Shown here piece after piece: positions 1 to 8,713 of a stretch of DNA of 64,000 nucleotides. The notes under the pieces were generated by a model, which ran no database searches, had not been told where the DNA came from, and was given only the letters and a program-made list of their open reading frames with translations. Every line of letters begins with the position of its first letter. Position 1 is the stretch's first letter. The DNA is taken from NCBI RefSeq assembly GCF_004134865.1, contig NZ_SDPO01000002.1, positions 1,178,001-1,242,000 of the forward strand, read 5' to 3'. Source of the DNA: Agromyces fucosus (lineage in GTDB: Bacteria; Actinomycetota; Actinomycetes; Actinomycetales; Microbacteriaceae). The position numbers and the translations under genes were made by a program.

Positions 1-393
1 CTGTTCGTGCAGTCCCTCATCGGCATCGACCCGGTGCCGTACCGCCTGCCGTACCCGTTCCGCCTGGTGCTGCTGCTCGGCACGATGGCGTTCCACGCGT
101 TCTTCGGCCTCACGATCATGTCGAGCACCGGACTGCTCCTCGCCGACTGGTACGGCGCGATGGGGTGGGGCACCGACGCCCTCGTCGACCAGCAGCTCGG
201 CGGCGGCATCGCGTGGTCGATCGGCGAGATCCCGACGGTGGCGCTCGCGATCACGGTCGCCGTGCAGTGGGCGCGCAGCGACGAGAAGGAGTCGAAGCGC
301 CGCGATCGTCACGCCGACCGCACCGGCGATGCCGAGCTCGAGGCGTACAACGCGCAGCTCGCCGCCATCGCCGAGCACGACCGCCCGCGATAG
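1..393 (+). CDS. Cytochrome c oxidase assembly protein, CtaG/Caa3 type (3' part only)
   Basis: Only the C-terminal ~130 residues are in the window; the reading frame is open from base 1. The fragment has membrane helices (FRLVLLLGTMAFHAFFGLTI and the IPTVALAITVAVQW region) with the histidine-containing AFHAFFG segment, then a charged cytoplasmic tail, which fits the end of the Caa3_CtaG family. In actinobacteria these domains are often fused behind a CopD copper-resistance domain. The role would be copper delivery to, or assembly of, the terminal oxidase at the membrane. The family call rests on motif resemblance alone, and the N-terminus and any CopD fusion cannot be seen. Confidence 0.7.
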   Translation: MFVQSLIGIDPVPYRLPYPFRLVLLLGTMAFHAFFGLTIMSSTGLLLADWYGAMGWGTDALVDQQLGGGIAWSIGEIPTVALAITVAVQWARSDEKESKRRDRHADRTGDAELEAYNAQLAAIAEHDRPR

Positions 394-398
394 CGGTT

Positions 399-449
399 CT
401 GCGGGTCGAGTTCGTGGAGGCCGGGGGTCTCGGCAGGCTCAACCCGCAG
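399..449. terminator. Inverted repeat between convergent genes
   Basis: Arms CTGCGGGTCGAG (399-410) and CTCAACCCGCAG (438-449) pair over 12 bp with one mismatch. They lie between the CtaG stop and the stop of the convergent gene at 452. Probably a bidirectional terminator; there is no T tract. Confidence 0.5.
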
Positions 450-451
450 CG

Positions 452-1498
452 CTACTTCAGCTGGATCGAGATGCTCTCGTCGGGCTGAATGGTCGCACCG
501 AGCGCGACGGTGAACGGGCGGTCCTCTTCAAGCGTGAAGCGGTGCCCGTCGAAGAGCGACTGCACCTCGACCGAGATGTGCGCCACGCCCTCGGTGGGCG
601 GCATGTCGAACGACGATTCCCCCGGGGTCAGGGTGACCTGGGGCGACGCGACGATCGTCCACTGCGGGTCGCCGGTGACGCGGTCGTCGATCTCGATGCC
701 GAACGGGCACTCGGCCGGTTGCAGCACGGGCTGCGCGGCGCACTCGCCCAGGAACTCGTCGAGGGTGACCTGCACGCGGTCGACGAACGCGGCGGTCGGC
801 TGCGCGTCGACGGTCACGGCGGGCCGCTCCGAGGCATCGGCCTGGACCGCGACCGGCACGGCCTCGAGCAGCTCCGAGCTGTACGAGAACTCGTAGACGG
901 CCGGGGCGATCGCGATGTACGGCGCGACCTGGGTGAAGGCCGCGAGCTCTTCGCCCGACTTCAGCGCTCGCGTGTCGAGGGTGAGGGAGCCGACCGTGAA
1001 CGTCGGGTTGTGCGCGGCCGTGACGTCGATCACGGCGAGCGGACTCACCGCGAACTCCCAGCGGTTCAGCACGCCGTAGAGCGGCTCGATGGGGCGGACG
1101 TCGAACGATGACTGCACGATCGCGTCGGCGAGCCGGTAGCTCGCGGTCACGGTGTGCGTGCCGTCGGGGTGGGCGACGTCGCCCATGATGCTCACGTCTT
1201 CGGGACCCGACTCGATGACACCGGTGCGCAGCATCGCGGTCGAGACGTCGGGGGCCAGGCCGAGCTCCGCGAGCTCGGCCTCGTCGAGGGCGACGCCGGG
1301 GGTCGTGGATGCCTCGGCGATGTCGTCGTTCGCGATGGCCGTGAGGTAGCGCTCGATGAAGCTCGACGAGCCGTAGATCGTCTGGTTCAGCGCGCCGAGG
1401 GCGGCGATGAAGGCGCCGGCGAGGAGCACCGCGAGCCCGAGCCACCCGGCGACGGACAACGGCGAAACTCGACTGCCGCGCACTCCGGAGCTCCCCAC
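452..1498 (-). CDS. Hypothetical membrane-anchored extracytoplasmic protein
   Basis: I do not recognise a family. The protein (~348 aa) has a short basic N-terminus, one membrane segment (GWLGLAVLLAGAFIAALGAL) and a ~310-residue extracytoplasmic part rich in Val, Thr and Asp. That part looks beta-rich and contains one close cysteine pair (ECAAQPVLQPAEC). The reading frame allows GTG at 1507, but I prefer the GTG at 1498. A TACAGT hexamer (minus strand, 1511-1506) sits 8 nt before that codon, matching the leaderless pattern of other genes here, whereas the 1507 GTG overlaps this box. The gene converges on ctaG and is divergent from the helicase. It could be a surface adaptor or substrate-binding module; no catalytic motif is visible. 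Confidence 0.7.
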   Translation of the reverse strand: MGSSGVRGSRVSPLSVAGWLGLAVLLAGAFIAALGALNQTIYGSSSFIERYLTAIANDDIAEASTTPGVALDEAELAELGLAPDVSTAMLRTGVIESGPEDVSIMGDVAHPDGTHTVTASYRLADAIVQSSFDVRPIEPLYGVLNRWEFAVSPLAVIDVTAAHNPTFTVGSLTLDTRALKSGEELAAFTQVAPYIAIAPAVYEFSYSSELLEAVPVAVQADASERPAVTVDAQPTAAFVDRVQVTLDEFLGECAAQPVLQPAECPFGIEIDDRVTGDPQWTIVASPQVTLTPGESSFDMPPTEGVAHISVEVQSLFDGHRFTLEEDRPFTVALGATIQPDESISIQLK

Positions 1499-1651
1499 CC
1501 GCAACACTGTACCGGGACCGGGCCGCGGAACCGGGCCCCGAGCTGTGAACGCGGGGCCCCGGCACGCCTCGGCGCCCGCGCGAGCCGGTTACAGTGGGAT
1601 CGCCGCGACCTCCGCCCCGCGGCATCCGCTCGCCGAGTCGAAAGCGCCCCA

Positions 1652-2959
1652 GTGCAGAACGTCACCCTCAGCCGCGAACAGGCCGCGGTGTTCCAGGCCA
1701 TCGAGGGCACGCGCGAGCACGTGTTCGTCACGGGTCGCGCCGGCACCGGCAAGTCGACGCTGCTGAACCACCTGAACTGGAACACGCAGAAGCAGATCGT
1801 GATCTGCGCGCCGACGGGCGTGGCCGCACTGAACGTCGGCGGCCAGACGATCCACTCGCTGTTCCGGCTGCCGATCGGCGTCATCGCCGACCACGACATC
1901 GAGCAGAACGACACCGTCCGCAAGATCCTGAACGCGATGGACACCCTCGTCATCGACGAGGTCTCGATGGTCAACGCCGACCTGCTCGACGCGATGGACC
2001 GATCGCTCCGCCAGGCGAGGCAGCGCCCGCTCGAGCCGTTCGGGGGTGCGCAGGTCGTGTTGTTCGGCGACCCGTACCAACTCGCACCGGTGCCGGGCGA
2101 CGCCGACGAGCGCGCCTACTTCGCCGACACCTACGACTCGATGTGGTTCTTCGACGCCAAGGTGTGGCGCGAGACCGACCTGCGCATCTTCGAGCTCGGC
2201 GAGATCCACCGCCAGCACGACGACGAGTTCAAGCACATGTTGAACGCGGTGCGGCACGGCATGGTGACCGCCGAGATCGCGGGCGTGCTCAACAGCGTCG
2301 GGGCGCGGCGACCGCTGCCCGAGCAGGGTGCGATCACCCTCGCGACGCGCAACGACACCGTCAATCGCATCAACCGCACGCAGCTGCACCGCCTTCCGGG
2401 GCAGTCGCAGGGCAACGAGGCCGAGGTGAACGGCGACTTCGGCGGCCGGGCGTTCCCCGCTGACGAGAACCTCGAGCTGAAGCTCGGCGCTCAGGTGATG
2501 TTCCTCCGCAACGACACCGCGATCGGCCCCGAGGGCCAGCGCTGGGTGAACGGCACGATCGGCACGGTGACCTCGCTCGACCGCGTCGTGCGCGTCGACG
2601 TGGGCGGTGAGGAGCACGAGGTCGAGCAGGTCACGTGGGAGAAGTACAAGTACACGTGGGACCCGATCCGCAAGAAGCTCGAGAAGCAGATCGTCGCCGA
2701 GTTCACGCAGTTCCCGCTGAAACTGGCGTGGGCGGTTACGATCCACAAGTCGCAGGGTGCGAGTTACGACACGGCGATCGTCGACCTCGGGCAGCGCGTC
2801 TTCAGCCCCGGGCAGACCTATGTCGCCCTGAGCCGGCTCACCTCCCTCGACGGGCTCTACCTCGAGCGACCGCTGCGGCCGAGCGACATCATCGTCGACC
2901 GCAACGTGGAGCGCTTCATGTCGGGGGCCGATCGCGAGATCACGGCGCTGCGACCCTGA
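1652..2959 (+). CDS. PIF1-like ATP-dependent DNA helicase (superfamily 1)
   Basis: A 435-residue single-subunit helicase. Walker A is GRAGTGKS at residues 28-35. The DEVSM Walker B is near residue 101 and the GDPYQLAPV motif III region near residue 138. The C-terminal motifs are WAVTIHKSQGASYD (near 360) and VALSRLTSLDGLYL. Motif order and the TIHKSQG element are typical of Pif1/RecD-like enzymes, which unwind DNA 5' to 3' and handle stalled forks or G-rich DNA. Start GTG 1652 is the first start in frame before the conserved region, with only a weak ribosome site. A TACAGT box at 1590-1595 may be the promoter. Family assignment is secure; the biological role in this organism is inference. Confidence 0.9.
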   Translation: MQNVTLSREQAAVFQAIEGTREHVFVTGRAGTGKSTLLNHLNWNTQKQIVICAPTGVAALNVGGQTIHSLFRLPIGVIADHDIEQNDTVRKILNAMDTLVIDEVSMVNADLLDAMDRSLRQARQRPLEPFGGAQVVLFGDPYQLAPVPGDADERAYFADTYDSMWFFDAKVWRETDLRIFELGEIHRQHDDEFKHMLNAVRHGMVTAEIAGVLNSVGARRPLPEQGAITLATRNDTVNRINRTQLHRLPGQSQGNEAEVNGDFGGRAFPADENLELKLGAQVMFLRNDTAIGPEGQRWVNGTIGTVTSLDRVVRVDVGGEEHEVEQVTWEKYKYTWDPIRKKLEKQIVAEFTQFPLKLAWAVTIHKSQGASYDTAIVDLGQRVFSPGQTYVALSRLTSLDGLYLERPLRPSDIIVDRNVERFMSGADREITALRP

Positions 2960-3041
2960 GCCGAGGCCGCGCCGTGGCGGCGCGCCGATCGCTGGCCGCC
3001 GTCACGACCCGCCGCGGAGTACCACGACCCGCCCCGAAAGC

Positions 3042-3068
3042 GCGAGGGGACGGGCTTCGCCCCCTCGC
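3042..3068 (+). terminator. Stem-loop after the helicase gene
   Basis: GCGAGGGG (3042-3049) pairs perfectly with CCCCTCGC (3061-3068). It is followed six bases later by TACAAT (3074-3079), a likely -10 box for the lipoprotein gene starting at 3110. Confidence 0.5.
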
Positions 3069-3109
3069 CGGGTTACAATTTCACCGGACACACGGCTGAG
3101 GGGAGCTAG

Positions 3110-4429
3110 GTGGCTGGCCAGATCAAGGTCGCACGGAGGCGGGCCGTCATCGCCGTCTTCCTCGTCGGCGTGCTCGGACTCTCCGGGTGCACCGGCGGTT
3201 CAGTGGACCCGATGGCCGAACTCGACCCCGTCGGAGCCGCATTCGGCGACGACCTCGCCGGGCAGTTGCAGGCCGTGCTCGACGAAGCCGTCGCGCTCAG
3301 CGGATCGAGCGGCGGCGTCGCAGGAGCCTGGTCGCCGTGGTCGGGGGAGTGGACCGGCGCCTCGGGCACCGTCGACTTCGCCGAGAAATCCGAGCCCGTC
3401 ACCACCGACACCGAGTTCCGCCTCGGCACGCTCACGAGCGAGGTGACGTGCACGGTGCTGCTGCGCCTCGTCGACGAGGGCAGAGTGGCGCTCGACGACC
3501 ACGTCGACGACTACGTCGACTGGGTGCCGGGCCTCGACGGCATCACGCTCGGCCAGCTCTGCGCGCACACCTCGGGCGTCGCCGACTACTACCCGGGGCT
3601 GAAGAGCCACTTCGTGGCGAACCCCGAGCGCATCTGGCCGCCCAACGAACTGCTCTCGAGCGGCCTCGCGCTGCCGCGCACCGGCGCTCCGGGCGAGCAG
3701 TGGACGCTCTCGCGCACCGGTGTGCTGCTGCTCTCGATGGCGCTCGAGCGACGCACCGGCCGCGCCTGGAACGATCTCGCCGAGCAGTACGTCCTCGACC
3801 CGCTGGGGCTCGAGGACACGAAGCTCCCCGCGCCGAACGACACCGAGCTCGAGGACGGCCTCGGCGCGTACTCGGCCGCGCTCGCCGCCGACGGAACCGC
3901 AGACTGCGCCGTCATCCGCGACGACAGCCGCCAGTCGAGTTCGATGGGCGGTGCCGCGGCGGGAGCCGTCTCGAGCCTCGACGACGCCCGTCGGCTCAGC
4001 GCCGCGTTCGCGACCGGCGCCCTGCTCGACGAGGGCACGGCGCGAAAGCAGTGGACTCCGATCCCGCTCGGCGGCGATACGCCGGCCTGGCAGAGCTGGG
4101 GACTCGGGGGCGCCGAGTTCGGCCCGATGCGCGGCCTCGCCGGCGAGTCGACCGGTGCCCTGACGGCCGCGTTCACCGATCCCGAGAGCGGGCTCACGGT
4201 GGTCATCGCCCTGAACAACTCGACCTCCGGCGGGGACTTCGCGAGGGAAGCGGCATTCGCCCTCGCCTCGCTCGCGTCGAAGGCCGCTCCCGCTCCTGAG
4301 CACGAGAAGCCGCTCGTCGAGCTGCCGTGGTCGTTCGAACAGGCGACGACCAAGATGCGCGAGCTGGCGAAGTGCCCGAAGCCCGATGCCGCTGCCGAGC
4401 CGGCACCGGAGGCGGCGCCCGCGGGCTGA
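3110..4429 (+). CDS. Beta-lactamase/DD-peptidase-fold lipoprotein with degenerate active site
   Basis: 439 residues. The signal peptide ends in lipobox LSGC (Cys27), so the protein is lipid-anchored outside the membrane. Residues ~60-390 follow the Pfam Beta-lactamase (class C/EstB) pattern. Recognisable pieces are EFRLG, LLRLVDEGRVALDDHV, LCAHTSGVADYY, APGEQW and VLDPLGLEDT. All three catalytic motifs are changed. SxxK is TLTS (107-110), YxN is LSR (200-202) and H/KxG is LAG (343-345). The enzyme should therefore be unable to acylate by the usual serine mechanism. Start GTG 3110 follows a GAGGGGAG ribosome site. Likely a non-catalytic binding or regulatory protein of the cell wall; a different chemistry cannot be excluded. 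Confidence 0.8.
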   Translation: MAGQIKVARRRAVIAVFLVGVLGLSGCTGGSVDPMAELDPVGAAFGDDLAGQLQAVLDEAVALSGSSGGVAGAWSPWSGEWTGASGTVDFAEKSEPVTTDTEFRLGTLTSEVTCTVLLRLVDEGRVALDDHVDDYVDWVPGLDGITLGQLCAHTSGVADYYPGLKSHFVANPERIWPPNELLSSGLALPRTGAPGEQWTLSRTGVLLLSMALERRTGRAWNDLAEQYVLDPLGLEDTKLPAPNDTELEDGLGAYSAALAADGTADCAVIRDDSRQSSSMGGAAAGAVSSLDDARRLSAAFATGALLDEGTARKQWTPIPLGGDTPAWQSWGLGGAEFGPMRGLAGESTGALTAAFTDPESGLTVVIALNNSTSGGDFAREAAFALASLASKAAPAPEHEKPLVELPWSFEQATTKMRELAKCPKPDAAAEPAPEAAPAG

Positions 4430-4544
4430 AGTGCCAAGCCGTTCACCCGCGAGGAGGTGAGGATTCATCGCGGCGGCGCTAGGCTGACCGCATCCGCGCT
4501 CCGATGCCGGACGCGCTCCGATGCAGGACGAAGGAGCTGAGCCC

Positions 4545-5393
4545 ATGTGCCGCTGGCTTGCCTACGCGGGAGAACCGCTCCAACCATCGCTCGTGATCCT
4601 CGACGCGCAGCATTCGCTCGTCGCCCAGGCGCTCGATTCGCCGCTCGGCGCTGAGACCGTGAACGGCGACGGCTTCGGGTTCGGCTGGTATCCCGTCGGC
4701 TCGACGGAGGGGAGCATCCCGTCGATCTACCACAGCGTCGAACCTGCGTGGAACGACGAGAACCTGCGCGAGATCACCGACGCGGTCGAGAGCCCGCTGT
4801 TCTTCAGCCACGTCCGCGCGGCGGCCGGGCCGCCGATCCAGCGCACCAACTGCCATCCGTACCGGTACCTGAACTGGCTCTTCATGCACAACGGGGTGAT
4901 CCACGGCTTCCACGAGATGAAGCGCGACCTCACCTTCGCGGTCGACCCCGAGCTCTACCCGCACATCCTGGGCACGACGGACTCCGAGGTGCTGTTCCAC
5001 CTCGCGCTCACCTTCGGCCTGCAGGGCGATCCGGTCGGCGGCATGACGAGGGCCGTGCAGTTCGTCGAGGAGACCGGCCGCAAGCACGGCATCGACTACC
5101 CGATGCAGGGCACGATCGCTCTCGCCGACGGCGCGACCATCTGGGCCTTCCGGTACTCCTCGGAGGGCAAGTCGCGCACGCTCTTCCACTCCGTCGACAT
5201 CCCCACGCTGCACGAGATGTACCCGGATGTCCCGCGGCTGAAGCTCTTCGGCCAGCGGGCGCGCGTCGTGGTCTCCGAACCGCTCAACAACCTGCCCGGC
5301 GCCTTCCTCGAGGTGCCCGAGTCGTCGGTCGCGATCCTCGGTTCCGAGGGCTACAGCTACGAGCCGTTCATGTCGAGCGCCGTGCGTGCCTGA
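4545..5393 (+). CDS. Class II glutamine amidotransferase (YafJ/EgtC-like)
   Basis: 282 residues. The start is set at the ATG giving MCRWLAYAG, because class II (Ntn) amidotransferases need Cys2 as the processed N-terminal nucleophile. AAGGAG at 4531-4536 is correctly spaced for this ATG and not for the upstream ATG at 4521. Conserved features are NGDGFGFGWY, SHVRAAAG, NCHPY and FMHNGVIHGF. This layout is that of stand-alone glutaminase-like proteins of the YafJ/EgtC group, which release ammonia from glutamine or hydrolyse gamma-glutamyl bonds. There is no ergothioneine gene nearby, so the substrate is unknown. The stop codon is followed by a tandem duplication (5391-5429). Confidence 0.85.
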   Translation: MCRWLAYAGEPLQPSLVILDAQHSLVAQALDSPLGAETVNGDGFGFGWYPVGSTEGSIPSIYHSVEPAWNDENLREITDAVESPLFFSHVRAAAGPPIQRTNCHPYRYLNWLFMHNGVIHGFHEMKRDLTFAVDPELYPHILGTTDSEVLFHLALTFGLQGDPVGGMTRAVQFVEETGRKHGIDYPMQGTIALADGATIWAFRYSSEGKSRTLFHSVDIPTLHEMYPDVPRLKLFGQRARVVVSEPLNNLPGAFLEVPESSVAILGSEGYSYEPFMSSAVRA

Positions 5394-5429
5394 TCGCCGT
5401 GCCGGCCTGATCTCGCCGTGCCGGCCTGA
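5391..5429 (+). repeat. Tandem duplication containing the stop codon
   Basis: Two units, 5391-5407 and 5408-5426, each begin with TGA and continue GATC(TC)GCCGTGCCGGCC; a third TGA follows at 5427. The first TGA is the amidotransferase stop codon. The units differ by a 2-bp insertion. Confidence 0.7.
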
Positions 5430-5497
5430 GGCGCCGCCGGGGCATCCGGTGCCATACTGACCTCGACTCCACATCGCGCGTCGGAAACGGGGATCAG

Positions 5498-7120
5498 ATG
5501 AAGAAGTGGTCCGTCGTCGCGATCCTCGGGGCCGCGCAGTTCGTCATGGTGCTCGACGGCACCGTCATGAACGTGTCGATCTCGACCGTCGTCGTCGACC
5601 TCGACACCACGGTCACGGCGATGCAGGCCGCGATCACGTTCTACACGCTCACCATGGCGGCGCTCATGCTGCTCGGCGCGAAACTCGGTGACGTGTGGGG
5701 GCGGCGCCGGGCGTTCGTCATCGGCTCGTGCATCTACGCGCTCGGCTCGCTCATGACCGCGCTCAGCCCGAACGTGCAGGTGCTCTTCCTCGGCTGGTCG
5801 ATCATCGAGGGCGTCGGCGCCGTGCTCGTGATCCCGGCGGTCGCCGCGCTCATCGCCGACAACTACGAGGGCACCGACCGCATCACCGCGTTCGCGGTCA
5901 TCGGCGCCGTCTCGGGTGCTGCGGTCGCGGCCGGCCCGCTGATCGGCGGGTTCCTCACGACGTACGCGAGCTGGCGCTACGTGTTCGTCGGCGAAGTGGT
6001 CATCATGATCGTCGTCGTGCTCTTCACGAGGGTCATCGCCGATCGCACGGCTCGGCAGACCGCGCACATCGACGTCTGGAGCGTGCTGCTCTCGGCCGTC
6101 GGGCTCATCTTCGTGGTGCTCGGCATGCTGCAGAGCAAGACGTGGGGCTGGATCACGCCGCTGAACTCGCCCGAGATCGGCGGCGTCGAGATCGCCCCGC
6201 TCGGCATCTCGCTCTGCGCGTGGCTGATCGTCGCCGGCGCGGGGCTGCTCGCGCTCTTCGTGCGTCGCCAGCGCCACCTCTCAGCAACGGGGCGCCAGCC
6301 GCTCGTCGACGTCGAACTCTTCAGGATCGCGCGGCTCCGCAGCGGCCTCTCGGTGCTCGGCGCGCAGTACGCGATCACGGCCGGCCTCTTCTTCATGGTG
6401 CCGGTCTACCTGCAGATGACCCTCGGCCTCGACGCGCTCGAGACGGGCCTGAAGATCTTCCCGCTCTCGATCTCGCTCATCCTCTTCTCGATCGTCGGCA
6501 CACGCCTCTCGCGGCTCTGGTCGCCGCGGCGCATCGTGCGCATCGGCCAGATCGCCCTCGTGCTGAGCTCGATCCTGCTGCTCGCCTCGGTCGACCTCGA
6601 ACTGCAGAGCTTCGCCTTCGGCTTCGGCATGTTCGTCGCGGGCGCCGCGCTCGGCCTCCTCGCCTCGCAGCTCGGCAACGTCAACATGTCGAGCGTCTCC
6701 GAGTCGCAGACGAGCGAGGTCGGGGGACTGCAGGGCGTCTTCCAGAACCTCGGCTCCTCGCTCGGCACCGCGCTCATCGGCTCGGTGCTGATCGGCGCGC
6801 TCGCCTCGAGCTTCGCGCTCGGCGTCGCCTCGAGCGAACTCTCGCCCGAGACGAAAGCGCTCGTCGCCGAGCAGACCGAGGCCGGCGTCGCGATCCTCCC
6901 CGCAGCCGACGTCGCCGACATCGCGAAGGAGGCCGGCCTCGACGAGTCCGAGAGCGCCGAGCTCACCCGCATCTACACCGACTCCCAGATCTCGTCGCTG
7001 CACACCGCGTTCTTCGCGCTCATCGTGATCGCGTTCTTCGCCCTCTTCTTCTCGCGCGGGATCCCGACCGAGGTCATGGGCCGAAAGCGCGAGAAAGCGG
7101 ATGTCCCGCCGGTGACGTGA
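5498..7120 (+). CDS. MFS drug:H+ antiporter, DHA2 family (14 TM)
   Basis: 540 residues with the hydrophobic pattern of a 14-helix DHA2 (EmrB/QacA) exporter. The helix-1 motif is VLDGTVMNVSIS, motif A is GAKLGDVWGRRRAF, and the motif C region is GAVSGAAVAAGPLIGGFL. A soluble loop before the last helix (about residues 450-490) is rich in Glu and Ala. It should export a hydrophobic compound in exchange for protons. Start ATG 5498 follows GGGGAT. It is a paralogue of the transporter at 27673 (shared MNVSIS and DLDTTV segments). No regulator is adjacent and the substrate is unknown. Confidence 0.88.
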   Translation: MKKWSVVAILGAAQFVMVLDGTVMNVSISTVVVDLDTTVTAMQAAITFYTLTMAALMLLGAKLGDVWGRRRAFVIGSCIYALGSLMTALSPNVQVLFLGWSIIEGVGAVLVIPAVAALIADNYEGTDRITAFAVIGAVSGAAVAAGPLIGGFLTTYASWRYVFVGEVVIMIVVVLFTRVIADRTARQTAHIDVWSVLLSAVGLIFVVLGMLQSKTWGWITPLNSPEIGGVEIAPLGISLCAWLIVAGAGLLALFVRRQRHLSATGRQPLVDVELFRIARLRSGLSVLGAQYAITAGLFFMVPVYLQMTLGLDALETGLKIFPLSISLILFSIVGTRLSRLWSPRRIVRIGQIALVLSSILLLASVDLELQSFAFGFGMFVAGAALGLLASQLGNVNMSSVSESQTSEVGGLQGVFQNLGSSLGTALIGSVLIGALASSFALGVASSELSPETKALVAEQTEAGVAILPAADVADIAKEAGLDESESAELTRIYTDSQISSLHTAFFALIVIAFFALFFSRGIPTEVMGRKREKADVPPVT

Positions 7121-7152
7121 CCGGGCGGGGAGACGAGGAACGGGGGAGCACC

Positions 7153-8628
7153 ATGACGACGCACCACGGGGCATCCGAAGCGGGCCGATCGCGCGATGGG
7201 GCCGTCGCGCCGCCCGAACCGCTCCCCGATCCCACCGACTTCGCGGCCAGGGCCGAGTGGGGGCGGGCGGCGCGCCGGCGCTCACCGCGCACCGAGCATG
7301 CCGACTGGGCGCCCGCGGCCGACCGGCCCGACCCGGTGGCACTGCTCGAGGAGCAGGCCGCGACCCGTGTGCCCGAGCTGATCCCGATCCGCCACGCGCG
7401 CATGATGGTCTCGCCGTTCACGTTCTACCGGGGTGCGGCCCTCATCATGGCCGCCGACCTCGCGCACACGGCCGACTCGGGCATCACCGTGCAGGTCTGC
7501 GGTGACGCGCACCTCTCGAACTTCGGCGTCTTCGGCACGCCTGAGCGCAAGCTCGCCTTCGACATCAACGACTTCGACGAGACGCTGCCGGGCCCGTGGG
7601 AGTGGGACCTCAAGCGGCTCGCAGCGAGCTTCGAGATCGCCGGCCGGTCGCGTGGCTTCAGCGAGGCCGAGCGGCGCGACACGACCGTCGCGGCGGTCCG
7701 CGGCTATCGCGAGCGGATGCATCGGGCCGCCGAGTCCCGGGTGCTCGATGCCTGGTACGACCGACTCGACGCCGACACGCTCGCCGAATGGGTGCGCGCG
7801 GAGCGCGAAGCGGGCCACGCCGAGAAGGAGCAGGTGAAGCGCACCGATTCGATCATCGCGAAGGCGAAGACCCGCGACAGCATGAAGGCCTTCTCGAAGC
7901 TCGTGCGGGTCATCGACGGGAAGCTGCGCATCGCCGCGGACCCGCCCCTCATCGTGCCGGTCGAGGACCTCGCGCCCGTCGGCCGTACGCATGCCGATGA
8001 CGAGGAGGCCATGCGCGAGCTGCTGCGCGACTACCGCACGACGCTGCCGCTCGCGAGGCATCCGCTCGATGAGTTCTCCTACCTGCACATGGCGCGCAAG
8101 GTCGTCGGCGTCGGCAGCGTCGGCACCCGCGCGTGGATCGTGCTGCTGCGCGGCCGCGACGACGAGGACCCGCTGTTGCTCCAGGCGAAGGAGGCGCAGA
8201 CGTCGGTGCTCGAGCGCTTCCTCGGGCCGAGCGCGTTCGACCACCACGGCGAACGCGTCGTGCGGGGCCAGCGGGTGATGCAGGCGGCAAGCGACCTGTT
8301 CCTCGGCTGGCAGCGCGTGCGGGGCGGCGACGGCGTCGAGCGCGACTTCTACCTGCGTCAATTGCACGACTGGAAGGGGGCGTTCGACGTCGAGACGAGC
8401 GTGCCGTCGGGGGCGAAGCTCTACGCCAAGGTCTGCGGCGAGACGCTCGCGCGGGCGCACGCCCGCTCGGGCGACCGCGTCGCGATCGCCGGCTACCTCG
8501 GCGACAGCGACCGCTTCGACCAGGCGATCGCCGACTTCGCGGTGGCGTACGCCGACCAGAACGAACGGGACCACCGCGCCTTCGTCGCGGCGGTGCAGTC
8601 GGGGCGGCTCGAGGCGTCGGAGGGGTGA
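7153..8628 (+). CDS. DUF2252 domain protein
   Basis: 491 residues. The DUF2252 signature is clear: FYRGAALIMAADLA, CGDAHLSNFG, FDINDFDETLPGPWEWDLKR. The GDAHLSNFG and DINDFD segments resemble the catalytic loop and metal-binding DxD of aminoglycoside-phosphotransferase/kinase-like folds, so a small-molecule kinase is possible. That is inference; the family has no assigned reaction that I know of. Start ATG 7153 has GGGGGAG at 7142-7148. The gene begins 32 bp after the DHA2 exporter and may share its transcript. A strong terminator follows (8636-8659). Confidence 0.85.
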   Translation: MTTHHGASEAGRSRDGAVAPPEPLPDPTDFAARAEWGRAARRRSPRTEHADWAPAADRPDPVALLEEQAATRVPELIPIRHARMMVSPFTFYRGAALIMAADLAHTADSGITVQVCGDAHLSNFGVFGTPERKLAFDINDFDETLPGPWEWDLKRLAASFEIAGRSRGFSEAERRDTTVAAVRGYRERMHRAAESRVLDAWYDRLDADTLAEWVRAEREAGHAEKEQVKRTDSIIAKAKTRDSMKAFSKLVRVIDGKLRIAADPPLIVPVEDLAPVGRTHADDEEAMRELLRDYRTTLPLARHPLDEFSYLHMARKVVGVGSVGTRAWIVLLRGRDDEDPLLLQAKEAQTSVLERFLGPSAFDHHGERVVRGQRVMQAASDLFLGWQRVRGGDGVERDFYLRQLHDWKGAFDVETSVPSGAKLYAKVCGETLARAHARSGDRVAIAGYLGDSDRFDQAIADFAVAYADQNERDHRAFVAAVQSGRLEASEG

Positions 8629-8635
8629 GGCCGCA

Positions 8636-8659
8636 CGCACGGGGGTTTCCCCCCGTGCG
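8636..8659 (+). terminator. Perfect 10-bp stem-loop after the DUF2252 gene
   Basis: CGCACGGGGG (8636-8645) and CCCCCGTGCG (8650-8659) with a 4-nt loop, starting 8 nt after the stop codon. Confidence 0.65.
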
Positions 8660-8713
8660 AACCGGGGGAGCACCCCGTGCCGGTCCGGCGCGCCGGTCGC
8701 CATGCTGAGCCGC

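Noticed and set aside
1154..2959. A 601-codon frame beginning upstream of the helicase
   Set aside because: Its first ~165 residues are antisense to the hypothetical membrane protein and lack conserved features; the helicase homology starts at GTG 1652.
5695..8628. A 977-codon frame suggesting a fusion of the DHA2 exporter region with DUF2252
   Set aside because: The first ~490 residues are the exporter gene read in another frame; the DUF2252 gene has its own ATG and ribosome site at 7153.
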